Assembly (NCBI RefSeq): GCF_905220415.1
Contig: NC_059548.1
Location: forward strand, 11,140,670 to 11,204,669
Origin: Colias croceus
Taxonomy: Eukaryota; Arthropoda; Insecta; Lepidoptera; Pieridae
Length of the DNA stretch: 64,000 nt
Direction: 5' to 3'
How positions within the stretch are numbered: the first letter of the stretch is position 1; the number at the start of each line of letters is the position of its first letter. A model generated the notes under the pieces. The model was not told the DNA's origin. It saw nothing but the letters and a program-made list of their open reading frames with translations, and made no database searches. The position numbers and the translations under genes are program-made. Positions 26,613 through 36,393 of this stretch are shown piece after piece.

Positions 26613-28795
26613 GGAAGTTCCTACGTTTAAAACACATAGAACAATAATTTGAGTAACGAGAAACACGCGAGAAACGTCAGCTTGGTGACGTCAGCGCTCA
26701 GCTCACCGCTGCGGACCCCCCGGAGGGCGATCTGGCGGCAAATTGTGTATGAATATCACATTATTGCACACTGCGGCACCCTAAAGTGTACTCTCACAAG
26801 TGTCTGCTGCTTACATCTTGTACGCCTGGCACCATCAATGTAAATTGGTAAATTATACTTAGCATTGTCAGTCAATCGCCGCGATCCTACCAATAAAAAT
26901 TTATGTACAAGCTTGTAAATTCCTACTTATGCGGAAATTATCAGGACACATCGATTATGCAGGTTCATACACAGTGTAATAAGCTCAAAATATATACTTA
27001 TGGCTTTGAAGACGTTAATTACGTAAAAATACGTAAACTCTATATTTTTTACATCAATCGCATAGCATCTTCATGCACCTGGCATATTATTGTAAACCTA
27101 ACCTAAACCGCGCGTGTCGATAGTAATTTTTTATATTTTTTATTTGAATGTATAAAGTGTACATTTTCGATCTGAATTTTAGCGCTACTTATAACCACGC
27201 TAAACAAAAGTAGGCTTACTTTGGTAGGTATATAGTATTAACAATGCACAACGCATCTATTATTCATATTATTGTCAGCTTGCATAATATTATGATCGAT
27301 TGTCCTTTATCAATAAATATATATTCCAATATTTTCGCAACAGATGTTTTTACATCGGCGTGATTGATATGCTCTTACGGCATGAGTCCACGACTCACGC
27401 GGTGACCTGCGTGCCGGGCGGCGTGCGGCGTGTGCTGCTCGTGCGGCATGTAGTGAATGTATTATTCATAAATGTTTACATAAATTATACAAAGTAAATT
27501 ATAATTGTAAAAATACGAAACGTTTCTGTCGGATTTGGAGGATCGGATTTGATTTCATTACATGAATTTACGTCCGTACATTTTCTCTGAATTATGATTC
27601 AATTATCACATTTATAAGACATGTACGTAGTTCTGTTCTATGGGCTAGTTAAATAGCTACTAGCAGAGCTCAATAACTGAAGAGGCGAGACGCGAAGGGT
27701 CAGCGAGCCGGTAGAGCCAGCACTGGCCTGCAGCTATGAGCTACGAGCCAGTTAGCTCGCAGCTGTCAACAGCGCGTATTGTGCCGACGCGTGGCGCCGT
27801 GGTCGCTGCCAGACTCGCGTAGAGCCGCGCGCCCGACTAGCGACATAATAAATTTATTAATATTATTTTTATGAAATATTAAACCGTGGAATGAAAACAA
27901 ACGAGCATCAAAATATAAATGTGTAACATATAGTGTGTTATACATATTTTGTTGGTTCCTAGTTCCTACAATATACATATAACTAAAAAGTACATCAAGT
28001 AGATACCTAGTTTTTTTTTTGAAAAAATACATTTAATTTGGAATCTTCCAACGTTTGTGGGATCGTCGTACAAAATACGAAGTACGATAAGTAGGTAGTA
28101 GTTCTATTTAGTGATCTGTGTTACAATGATAATATTATACAGTACTCCAAAATTAATAATGCGCATGCAGATCTTCGCCAATTATCGTATTTCCAGAAAC
28201 ACCCGAATCACCCCGAATCATTGAATCGTAAGTGCCCTAAACAATGCATCTTGCACCTTGTTCGAAAGAAATAGGAGTCAATTCAGAGTCATACACAAAT
28301 GAAAACAATTCGGGCGATAGGTGACGGTAGCCTCTCAGTCAAAAAATTCAAAAATCCGTCAGTCGTCTTTATATATTGGTGGTGACCGCACGTATTATCT
28401 CGGTATGGAATTATATAGAGCAGCTGTTACATACCCTTCTTAGTTTTGTTTCAAGGTTGAATTTTCCGATAAAATGATTATTTACCATAGAAATCTAAAT
28501 AACAAGACACATATTATACTATAATGTCAAAATTAGTATGAAAACCACTTTCGCCAAAACCTACACATTAAACCGATAACTAGACAGTTCACACAAGTAA
28601 ACTATGCATTTTATTGGACAGCTTCATTTTAATGAAAACTAACTTAAATAATAAATTTCACATTTTAATATGATGCCTAGGTACGTGAGATGTTTTGTTT
28701 CCTTTTGCTTAGAAACTTCAAATACACAGTTCAAATACGAAAAAATTCGGCTATTTGACAACAGAGGGCGTTAATTTTTGCCATAAAATCAAAAA
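26613..28795. other. AT-rich non-coding stretch
   Basis: No gene, RNA or clear transposon was recognised. A moderately GC-rich patch at 27,680-27,840 has no coding signature I can identify. Confidence 0.35.
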
Positions 28796-28885
28796 TATAA
28801 ATTCAACAAAAAAGGAGGAGGTTATCAATTTGGCCGGTATGTTTTTTTTTTGTATTTTTTATGTATGTACACCGATTAAATCAAC
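28796..28885 (+). repeat. Lepidopteran GGAGGAGGTT-type repeat fragment
   Basis: Contains AAAAAGGAGGAGGTTATCAA followed by a T-rich run and TATGTACACCGATT. The same motif chain occurs on the other strand at 32,830-32,968. It is a very frequent interspersed repeat in Lepidoptera, but I cannot assign the class from these fragments. Confidence 0.5.
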
Positions 28886-30711
28886 AATTTTTTTTTCCCA
28901 GTCGCGGATATCCATTTGTCCTTAATGTCAGGACATTGTGGAAATCTACAAAGAATATATTTAATATAAAATAGTTTTGTCAACCTAAACGAAGAATGTC
29001 CTTTACATTATGGCATTATTGTATTATAATAATTAATTAATGTGATTCTGTATCGACAGTAAAATTGTCCGAAAATGATTGTATCGATGTACTTAGTTTA
29101 AAAAAGTTATATATCAGTTATAGAAAGAAAATAAAATTCAAATTAAAATATAATCCAATTATTCCATCAGTCGTCATAAGACTTACTTATATTGAAATAA
29201 ATAAAAACCTGGTTAACTACTAATTATAAATTATATTTTAACGTCGTATTACGCAAAAAATTTTTAACACAATATCACATCACTAGCTTGCGACTATTTA
29301 CTCTTTATCGTTTACAATGCAGTACATTGCTTCTTGTAATTGTCATTTGATAACATCTGGCAGGTATAACAACCGACCTGTCAGATGTTGACAATAGTAA
29401 AAGGCAATGTAAGCTAAACGTGATAAGAGGAACGGTCGACTGTGTCATTCGTATTACTTGTAAATATTCTTTAATTTTAAGGAAAAACGGCATTATTTCA
29501 AAGAAAAAAATTTGCAAATTTGAAATGCTATTCCTTTATTAGTATAAGTAATTATTACAACTTGTGGAAGTATTTCCGCAATGGGAAATGCTGAAACACA
29601 CCATATTTACACACGCACGTCTCTAGAGCAACTGAACAGCGACGAACGCACTTGTGGTATGGTAACCACCTGAGCGGCGACAATGTCGCGCGCGCTTGCG
29701 ACTTCTAGTGCCTTGTTATTTAGATTTCTATGTTATTTACACACTATCAGGTAGCAGATAGCAGTGGGGAAAGTGAAAGTTAATAAGAGCATAATGAATG
29801 TTCTGAACAATCTACGATATCAGAAATATAGATCTCTGATTCTGTAAATCCTTTGGACTGAGATTTTAATGATTAGATATCTACAATTTAAATGTAAACC
29901 AGTATTTGAAAATATTTTTTTAATATAAAATTTGTCTTATTTTACATCTTCACCTTCCATACATCCATCATCACGCCAGCTTCAGTAAGACACTTTAATA
30001 GTTCTAAGTATAGAATTTTCCAAGTAAATCAATACAAAGAATATATATTCGCAATCGTGTGGCTTATCCTCGCTACAACATACATTGAATTATCGAAACA
30101 AATTTCATTACTTATCTCTTTTACCATAAAATCACAATAAAACTCATAATTCTAATAAACTATGCACGAAGAAAATACATTTAACCACTCTATATACATA
30201 TCGTCTTCGGAGGCTCGGGGAATATGACAGTTGCCGAACAGTGACTAATTTTTCTATGCGCATTATCAGTTTGGGAGTACTGTACATATTATGTATAGCA
30301 CTCTATGTACGATGTGCTCACTCACCAAGGTTGAAATAATTTTATAAAATCAAATGTATTTATTTATTTATTAAATGATTGTATAGATCTGGAATTTGAA
30401 AATTATTTTACTTAATTACATATTCAGTGGATTGTCCACTAGATATTAATATATTGTTAAAGAACAACAATAGATTAATATGTACATGTACAGTGAGAGC
30501 GGCTTGAAATTTGTTCACTTGACAGCAGCTTTGTCGTAGTCCGTAGACTCGTAGGCCGTAGCGCTTGTTGCATTCAATATACCTATGTATATATTATATA
30601 TATGTCTAGTTATGTTGTTATTTAAGTATTTAAGTCAGAGTTTGTACGTTCATTTCAATTAGCTAACATATACATAGTTTATCTCATCATCATAATTTGC
30701 ATCAACCAAAT
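28886..30711. other. AT-rich non-coding stretch
   Basis: No gene or clear repeat was recognised. A short alternating GC patch (GTCGCGCGCGCTTGCGAC) occurs near 29,684. Confidence 0.35.
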
Positions 30712-30790
30712 GTACATGTGCAGTGGTGATCGCTTACCACCACATAAACAACCAGCTCGGCTGCCCGTTCTCACATAATAAAGCGTTTCT
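30712..30790 (+). mobile_element. LINE/SINE 3' fragment (GTGGTGATCGCTTACCACC type)
   Basis: The chain GTGGTGATCGCTTACCACC...CTCGGCTGCCCGTTCTCA is a common 3' UTR motif of lepidopteran non-LTR elements. It lies just upstream of another LINE remnant with no coding part of its own. Confidence 0.5.
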
Positions 30791-30807
30791 TACTTCTTCA
30801 AATTTAG

Positions 30808-32537
30808 TGGAATAATATTACCGTTACTTTTAACCAAAAAGTGTTCATAGTACAAAAAAAATGCGTACGAGCCATAGCAGGATTGAGACAAAGAGACAGC
30901 TGTAAACCAATATTTGTTAAGCTACGAATCTTAACTTTGACATGTATTTATATAAGAGATGTATGCTTATTTGTAAGAAAGCACCCCGAATATTACAAGA
31001 AAAAAGGAGAAATTAATACTGACATAATGACCAGATTTCAGAACAAACTATACTTTCCGACGTGCAGAATTAATACAGCGAAAAATAGTATAATATTTAA
31101 AAGTATTACTATCTTTATGGTCCGGGAGCCAGAAGCAGATTTTATGACCAAGTTCCTCTCAAGCGGTAACTAGTAAAATGCATCAAAGTATAGTATTATG
31201 AAGCCTCGTGAACGTCAGCTGGAGCTCGGTTGGGGGGGTGAGCGGTTGAAGCCTCCCACGCACGTAAGAAAAAAAAGTATATTCATTCATTTCCTCTCAG
31301 CTAAAAATTTGTCAAATTGTAGCTAACCCAATATCTCAACGAAAAATAATAATCAGCTGGTTACAGCATGGTGTATTATGCGTCAGCTGGTGTCTCGAAT
31401 ATAATGAGACATTAACAAAATCATCGAGATACGTGGAATTCCATCAACATAAGTCCCCGTAAAAGATAAGTAATAACTTTATTAATTATATATTATACTA
31501 TTATTTTTTTAATAATTATAGTTAACTAATGTTTTTAGTGGGTTATTTCATATTTGTTACACTTTTAGGTAGTTATGTAGTAGTAATAAGGTACTTGGAG
31601 GTGGTTAGTTGTGCGCATGATCGGGGTAGGTACTACGTACATTCAGCCACATCGGTAAACATGTTTTTACAAATATTATAAACTGCATTTAAAAATAACT
31701 ATCATATCATCAAATTCACATAACTACCTAAAAGTGTAACAAATATGAAATAACCCACTAAAAACATTAGTTAACTATAATTATTAAAAAAATAATAGTA
31801 TAATATATAATTAATAAAGTTATTACTTATCTTTTACGGGGACTTATGTTGATGGAATTCCACGTATCTCGATGATTTTGTTAATGTCTCATTATATTCG
31901 AGACACCAGCTGACGTATAATACACCATGCTGTAACCAGCTGATTATTATTTTTCGTTGAGATATTGAGTTAGCTACAATTTGACAAATTTTTAGCTGAG
32001 AGGAAATGAATGAATGTATTTTTTTTTCCTACGTGCGTGGGAGGCTACAACCGCTCAACCCCCCAACCGAGCGCCAGCTGACGTTCACGAGGCTTTATAA
32101 TACTATAATCTGATGCGTCTGACGAATTATCTCTTGAGAGGAAATAATTAACCAAATTTGCACCTGGCTCCCTAACCATTAATAAAACACCAGATGATTT
32201 TAAGGAACTACCTGTAAATATATTCCGGACAAGGTTAACAAATTGGCTAATCACAAAGCAATTCTATAATATAAGTGACTTCTTGAATGAAAAATAATAA
32301 TTTTAAATAAATTGACATAATATTTATTGATAATCATTTTATTACTGTAATTTTGCAATGTACCTATAATTGAGAACTAGTTTTGTGTGTAATATTGTAT
32401 AATGTAATTTATAATTTAAGATATTTGCACGCTCAACTACGAGCAGAATGTCTAAGAACCATAAAAATTGTACTACCTACTTCAGCTATGTAACTGTTCT
32501 ACATTCAGCAAATAAAGAGAATTTGAATTTGAATTTG
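30808..32537 (+). pseudogene. Jockey/CR1-like LINE reverse transcriptase C-terminal remnant, split by a nested insertion
   Basis: The left part (30,808-31,118) translates to the typical end of an insect LINE polymerase, with VQKKCVRAIAGLRQRDSC, ILTLTCIYI and FVRKHPEYYKKK. The reading breaks off at the insertion point. It resumes in the expected way at 32,179 (NKTPDDFKELPVNIFRTRLT...FLNEK, then stop). A 3' UTR follows, ending in AATAAAGAGAATTTGAATTTG at 32,509-32,537. A stop codon at 30,805 and the absence of the upstream domains show it is 5' truncated. It is dead and older than the element nested in it. The clade is inferred from the C-terminal pattern only. Confidence 0.8.
31119..32178. mobile_element. 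Fold-back DNA element nested in the LINE remnant
   Basis: The two halves are inverted copies. The inner ~400 bp (31,181-31,580 against about 31,720-32,105) is nearly identical, whereas the outer ~70 bp is more diverged. The tips are GGTCCGGGAGCCAG and, inverted, TGGTTAGGGAGCCAG. The interrupted LINE reads TTAA at the junction; TTAT is left of the element and TTAA right of it, which suggests a 4-bp TTAA target as used by piggyBac-type elements. No transposase is encoded. Confidence 0.75.
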
Positions 32538-32707
32538 TAATCCAGTAATCTGTAAGCCACACAAAAACACGTGGCAACCATTTTGTGATACAATTAATGA
32601 ATCCAAAGTAGCCGCTCGAAATAATTACAAAATAACAGACGCGCAAATTAGTCCGCCACCTGTTGGAGTCGGGTCCTGCGGTGTCAGCTCATTTGCATAT
32701 TAACCAG

Positions 32708-32803
32708 CCCCCGCCCGCACCCCGCATCCCGCACCCCGCACCGGCCCCGCGCCCGCGCTCTCTCCCGCCCGCACCCCGCACCGGCCCCGCGCCCGCGCTC
32801 GCA
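32708..32803 (+). repeat. C-rich tandem duplication, 40-bp period
   Basis: The 30-bp block that begins GCACCCCGCACCGGCCCCGC occurs at 32,731-32,760 and again at 32,771-32,800. A diverged partial copy precedes them. It is the largest of several CCCGCACCCCGC islands in this AT-rich region. Confidence 0.8.
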
Positions 32804-32829
32804 CTACGAAAGACTACTGGGTCTAGCCG

Positions 32830-32968
32830 AATAAAATTTTTATAGGACCAATTCCACACCATTCCGCATCGAACAAAAACCTCGGAAACCTCGGAGTAAT
32901 CGGTGTACATACATAAAAAAAAATCCGGCCGAATTGATAACCTCCTCCTTTTTTTGAAGTCGGTTAAA
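32830..32968 (-). repeat. Lepidopteran GGAGGAGGTT-type repeat, longer copy
   Basis: On the - strand it reads CCGACTTCAAAAAAAGGAGG, then AATTCGGCCGG, a T-rich run, TATGTACACCGATTACTCCG and AGGTTTTTGTTCG. It is the better preserved relative of 28,796-28,885. Confidence 0.55.
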
Positions 32969-33423
32969 TACTGTTCCCGTATTTTAGTGTAACAATATAC
33001 ATGGATGATTCGTGTTAAAAAACGCGTTCAAGAAATGAGTTTGCAAACGTTAAAGAATCTGGTATAAGCGAACAATCATTATTAATCGTAGGTAATAATA
33101 TCGTCACAGTATCGTCTCAGTATCGGAGGATTTGTTTCCACAGCGCCGCGTTGATCTTCGTGCTAATGCTGCGACGTTAGTTTACGTTGTTAGCTCAAGT
33201 AATGGAAGCGATGACTTCTCTGATACATGTGGAAGTTTTGTTGATCGAATCTCTTCCATTTGGTGAGTACAGCCGGCGCGGCGGGGCGGAGCGCGGGGCG
33301 CGGGGCGCGGGGGTGCGCGGCTGAGTATACAGTTTTTATTGCTGAGATTTCAACAAGCTTACAGGAGCACATGGGCTGCCACACTGCCGCTATTTTTAAT
33401 TAATTATTCATTTATAAATCATA
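32969..33423. other. Non-coding stretch with a G-rich island
   Basis: At 33,270-33,322 the + strand reads GGCGGGGCGGAGCGCGGGGC and similar, part of the series of GC-rich islands. No gene was recognised. Confidence 0.4.
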
Positions 33424-33588
33424 TACAGGGTGTCTCAAAAGAAAGTTTATATTTTGTGGATGAATAAAAAAAAAGTAAGCGGTGTATTGAAAAAAATGTT
33501 TATTAATTATTAAAGTGCATAATATGGGAATTCATTTCTTAAAAATAATATCGTCCAAATGCAGTCCATTGCGTTCACGGCACTCATT

Positions 33589-33867
33589 TTATCGAACACT
33601 AAAATTATTTATGACAGCTCGGCAGGTAGACACAGTGATGGCTGCCATTTCGAGTCGGATATTTTCTTTTAAATGCACTAGAGAAGTTGGTTTTTTGGCA
33701 TACACTTTAGATTTAAGATACAAGAAAAAGTCCATGGGAGTTAAATCAGGGCTGCGTGGAGGCCAATTTATATCACCTCTCCTAGAGATCGATTTTCCCG
33801 GAAAAATTTCATGAATTCGAGGTAAAGACATATTGGATGTGTGTGATGTAGCTCCGTCTTGCTGCAA
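33589..33867 (-). pseudogene. Transposase C-terminal fragment, Tc1/mariner superfamily
   Basis: The frame contains QQDGATSHT, WPPRSPDLTPMDFFLY and LKSKVYAKKP. This is the block around the second and third acidic residues of a DDE transposase (the D of QQDGA and the D of MDFF). It covers roughly the last quarter of a typical transposase, and the N-terminal DNA-binding domain is absent. An inverted partial copy follows on the + strand at 33,979-34,140. Confidence 0.8.
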
Positions 33868-33978
33868 TCATGTTCTCTGGTTACAGCCAGGAAAGTTTTG
33901 CAGTGCAGGCACTAAAAACTCGTCTACCATCGCTCTGAATTTAGTGTAACTGCACGCCCTAATTCCTCGCTAATTTCT

Positions 33979-34140
33979 ATTCTTGACCATTTCTTGTGGG
34001 GGTATCTTAAATCTAAAGTGTATGCCAACAAACCAACTCCTCTAGAGCATTTAAAAGAAAATATCCAGCACGAAATGGCAGCCATCACTGTGTCTACCTG
34101 CCGAGCTGTCATAAATACTGTAATTTTACTGTTCGATTAA
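33979..34140 (+). pseudogene. Inverted second copy of the transposase C-terminus
   Basis: Translates as FLWGYLKSKVYANKPTPLEH and HEMAAITVSTCRAVIN, ending at a TAA. It is the counterpart of 33,589-33,867 on the opposite strand, but starts downstream of the QQDGA block. Confidence 0.75.
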
Positions 34141-34448
34141 ATGAGTGCCGTGAACGCAATGGACTGCATTTGGACGATATTATTTTTAAGAAATAAATTC
34201 CCATATGCACTTTAATAATTAATAAACATTTTTTCAATACACCGCTTACTTTTTTTTTATTCATCCACAAAATATAAACTTTCTTTTGAGACACCCTGTA
34301 GTTAAGTACTGTACGTGAATTGATTTTAACCACTAACCACTAATCTAAAAGTAAAATAATAATGTTCAACACAACTAATAGATATGTAAAGTGTATTGTA
34401 ATGGAAGGCCGTGGCCTTGAGCATCATGTTAAATTTGAGTTTAACACT

Positions 34449-34457
34449 GGCAATGAA
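34449..34457. repeat. Left 9-bp target duplication of MITE copy 1
   Basis: GGCAATGAA, repeated exactly at 35,183-35,191. Confidence 0.75.
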
Positions 34458-35182
34458 GCGTCTTTTCAAACTATACAAGTCCAGCACGCAACGGTGTGAA
34501 ACTATGAACTAATCACGTATAGTTTGGAAATAACTTTTTTACAAAGTAGTTTAAGTCTTCCAATCTATACAACAGTAGGTAGTACGGAAATACTCGCGTA
34601 TACTTTGTAGTGTAAGTAAGTAAGTATAGCGCTCCAAAACATACAGCGCCAGTACGCATGCGGACTAATCGTGTACGTTTCGGAGTAAGCGCGCCGTCTT
34701 TCCATTGCTCGCGTTTATATTATTCCTATATTGCTGTTTTTAAATCTATTATTACAATGCATGTGTAGGTATGTTATGTTGCGTACTGATCGTATATTTT
34801 TTGTTACTAATAAGTCCAGAAGAAGACGGTTGCGAGGCGACGGTGTAGTTAAAAAACACACGAACCTAACCTAACCCATAGGTACCCTTATCTGTTACCT
34901 ATTTATTTTCCTAAGCTTACCTGATAATATATTTATTCCATATTTTACTGAATCAATAATAATCAAGAAGAGTAAAAGTAGATAGTAAGAAGAAGAAAGT
35001 AGATAGCTGTACAAGTCTTTGATTACCTATATATTTATTATTTCGCTCAAGCGTAAGTGGTGTAGTAGGTATATTTAGTTATAATATAATATTGTAATAA
35101 CAAACTTTAAAACAGCATTACAAAGTATACACGAGCAGTTTCCTATGGTTGCGTTCTGGCTATGTATAGTTTGGAAATACGC
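34458..35182. mobile_element. MITE family with 9-bp target duplications, copy 1
   Basis: The ends are imperfect inverted repeats (GCGTCTTTTCAAACTATACA on the left; GCGTATTTCCAAACTATACA read inward from the right). A perfect 9-bp direct repeat brackets the 725-bp unit. Inside is AGTATAGCGCTCCAAAACAT, also found in copy 2 at 38,015-38,651. Nine-base duplications are usual for Mutator-like elements, so I suggest a MULE-type MITE. The TIRs are short for that class. Confidence 0.7.
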
Positions 35183-35191
35183 GGCAATGAA

Positions 35192-36393
35192 AGTGAGTGG
35201 AAAGTTCAACACAAGAAACTTCAATAATAAAGCGAACGAGGTCAGCCGCCGAGCTGTCTGCAGGGCTGCAACACATTTGTGGTGTTGTCCCTCCCAGTCC
35301 CAGTCCCACGTGACCGTTAAATAGTTGATTACGGTTGTATTTACAATGCTAGCCGCTACCAACAGCTTTGAACCACGCGTGGTCGAAGGAAATTCCCCAA
35401 GGCAATGATATAGAAAGAAAAGAAAGAAAGATGAACGAAACATTTATTTATTCAATAAGACTTCTATTAGAAGCACTTTCGAATCGTCATTACATATTTT
35501 TAATAATTACCACCGATTCGGAAAGCAGCAATATGTCCTTCCTCAGGTCTCAAGCTATCTAAGTACCAAATATGAAGTAAACCTATTCTGTACTTTTTGA
35601 GTTTAGCCTGGACATACATATAAATTAGGACCCGTGTGATCTGTAAAAAATAAAATTGAATTGCATTTTTTTTATACACCCACAATACAGTTTAGAATGC
35701 TTTGCGGCACCCCTATGCGGAACACATTGTGTGAACTGTGAACTATTCCGTGCCACAATGCAAACACAAGGGCCCACATCGCGAGACAATCATCTTTGCT
35801 GCTTGCGAGGGAAACTCATGATCTCATGAACGTGAGGCTAGAGGCCACTGAGCTGACATAATCTCGGGATTTTAACTCGAGCACCCTTAGGTACTCATAG
35901 TAATCATTCTTAAAATATTACAAGTATTCATGTATAAAAATAATTATTAAGTATGTTTATTAATTTTAATGTGATCGAATATAATATTATTATAAATAAT
36001 CTGACCAAAATTTTTAATTACCCAGTGTATGTATTAGCTCGTATTAGGACAACAAGTCAGTAGTAACTACTTAGTAATCTGTGGTACCTACTGTATACAT
36101 AATATAACAATTGAGTGGACGACTCGGCAGCCGGGATAATGTGCTAACTGCTAATAGTACTTCCGCAGTACTCAGTGTATCCATAATATGTAAATCGAGA
36201 GTTACCGTGTTGCCAGGGTAAAAATACGGTGTTTCTAGACAAAATTATTGTAAATCTGCTAAAAGTGTACCGTATAAATTACCATTAATATATTATTTTG
36301 TTTCGGGTCCTCAGAATAGAATAGCTGCAGTCACTACGTGTGTGGGGAGCATGTTGTGGCAGTAGGTGAGGTGACAGCGGCAGAGCGGTGGCG
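35192..36393. other. Non-coding stretch upstream of the receptor gene
   Basis: AT-rich with no recognised exon or transposon. Promoter and any 5' exons of the receptor, including one for a signal peptide, would be expected here or farther upstream, but I cannot identify them. Confidence 0.4.

Larger units (their letters stand above)
33426..34298. mobile_element. Head-to-head remnant of a Tc1/mariner-superfamily transposon
   Basis: Both ends carry the inverted terminus CAGGGTGTCTCAAAAGAAAG and are flanked by TA (33,424-33,425 and 34,299-34,300), the target used by this superfamily. The arms of about 295 bp are inverted copies, each containing the 3' part of the same transposase gene. No complete transposase is present, so it is either a fold-back derivative or an element rebuilt from two inverted 3' halves. 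Confidence 0.8.

Noticed and set aside
28796..32968. One 4.2-kb element bounded by the inverted GGAGGAGGTT motifs
   Set aside because: The two motifs belong to an abundant short repeat found as single units, and the region between contains unrelated older and nested elements.
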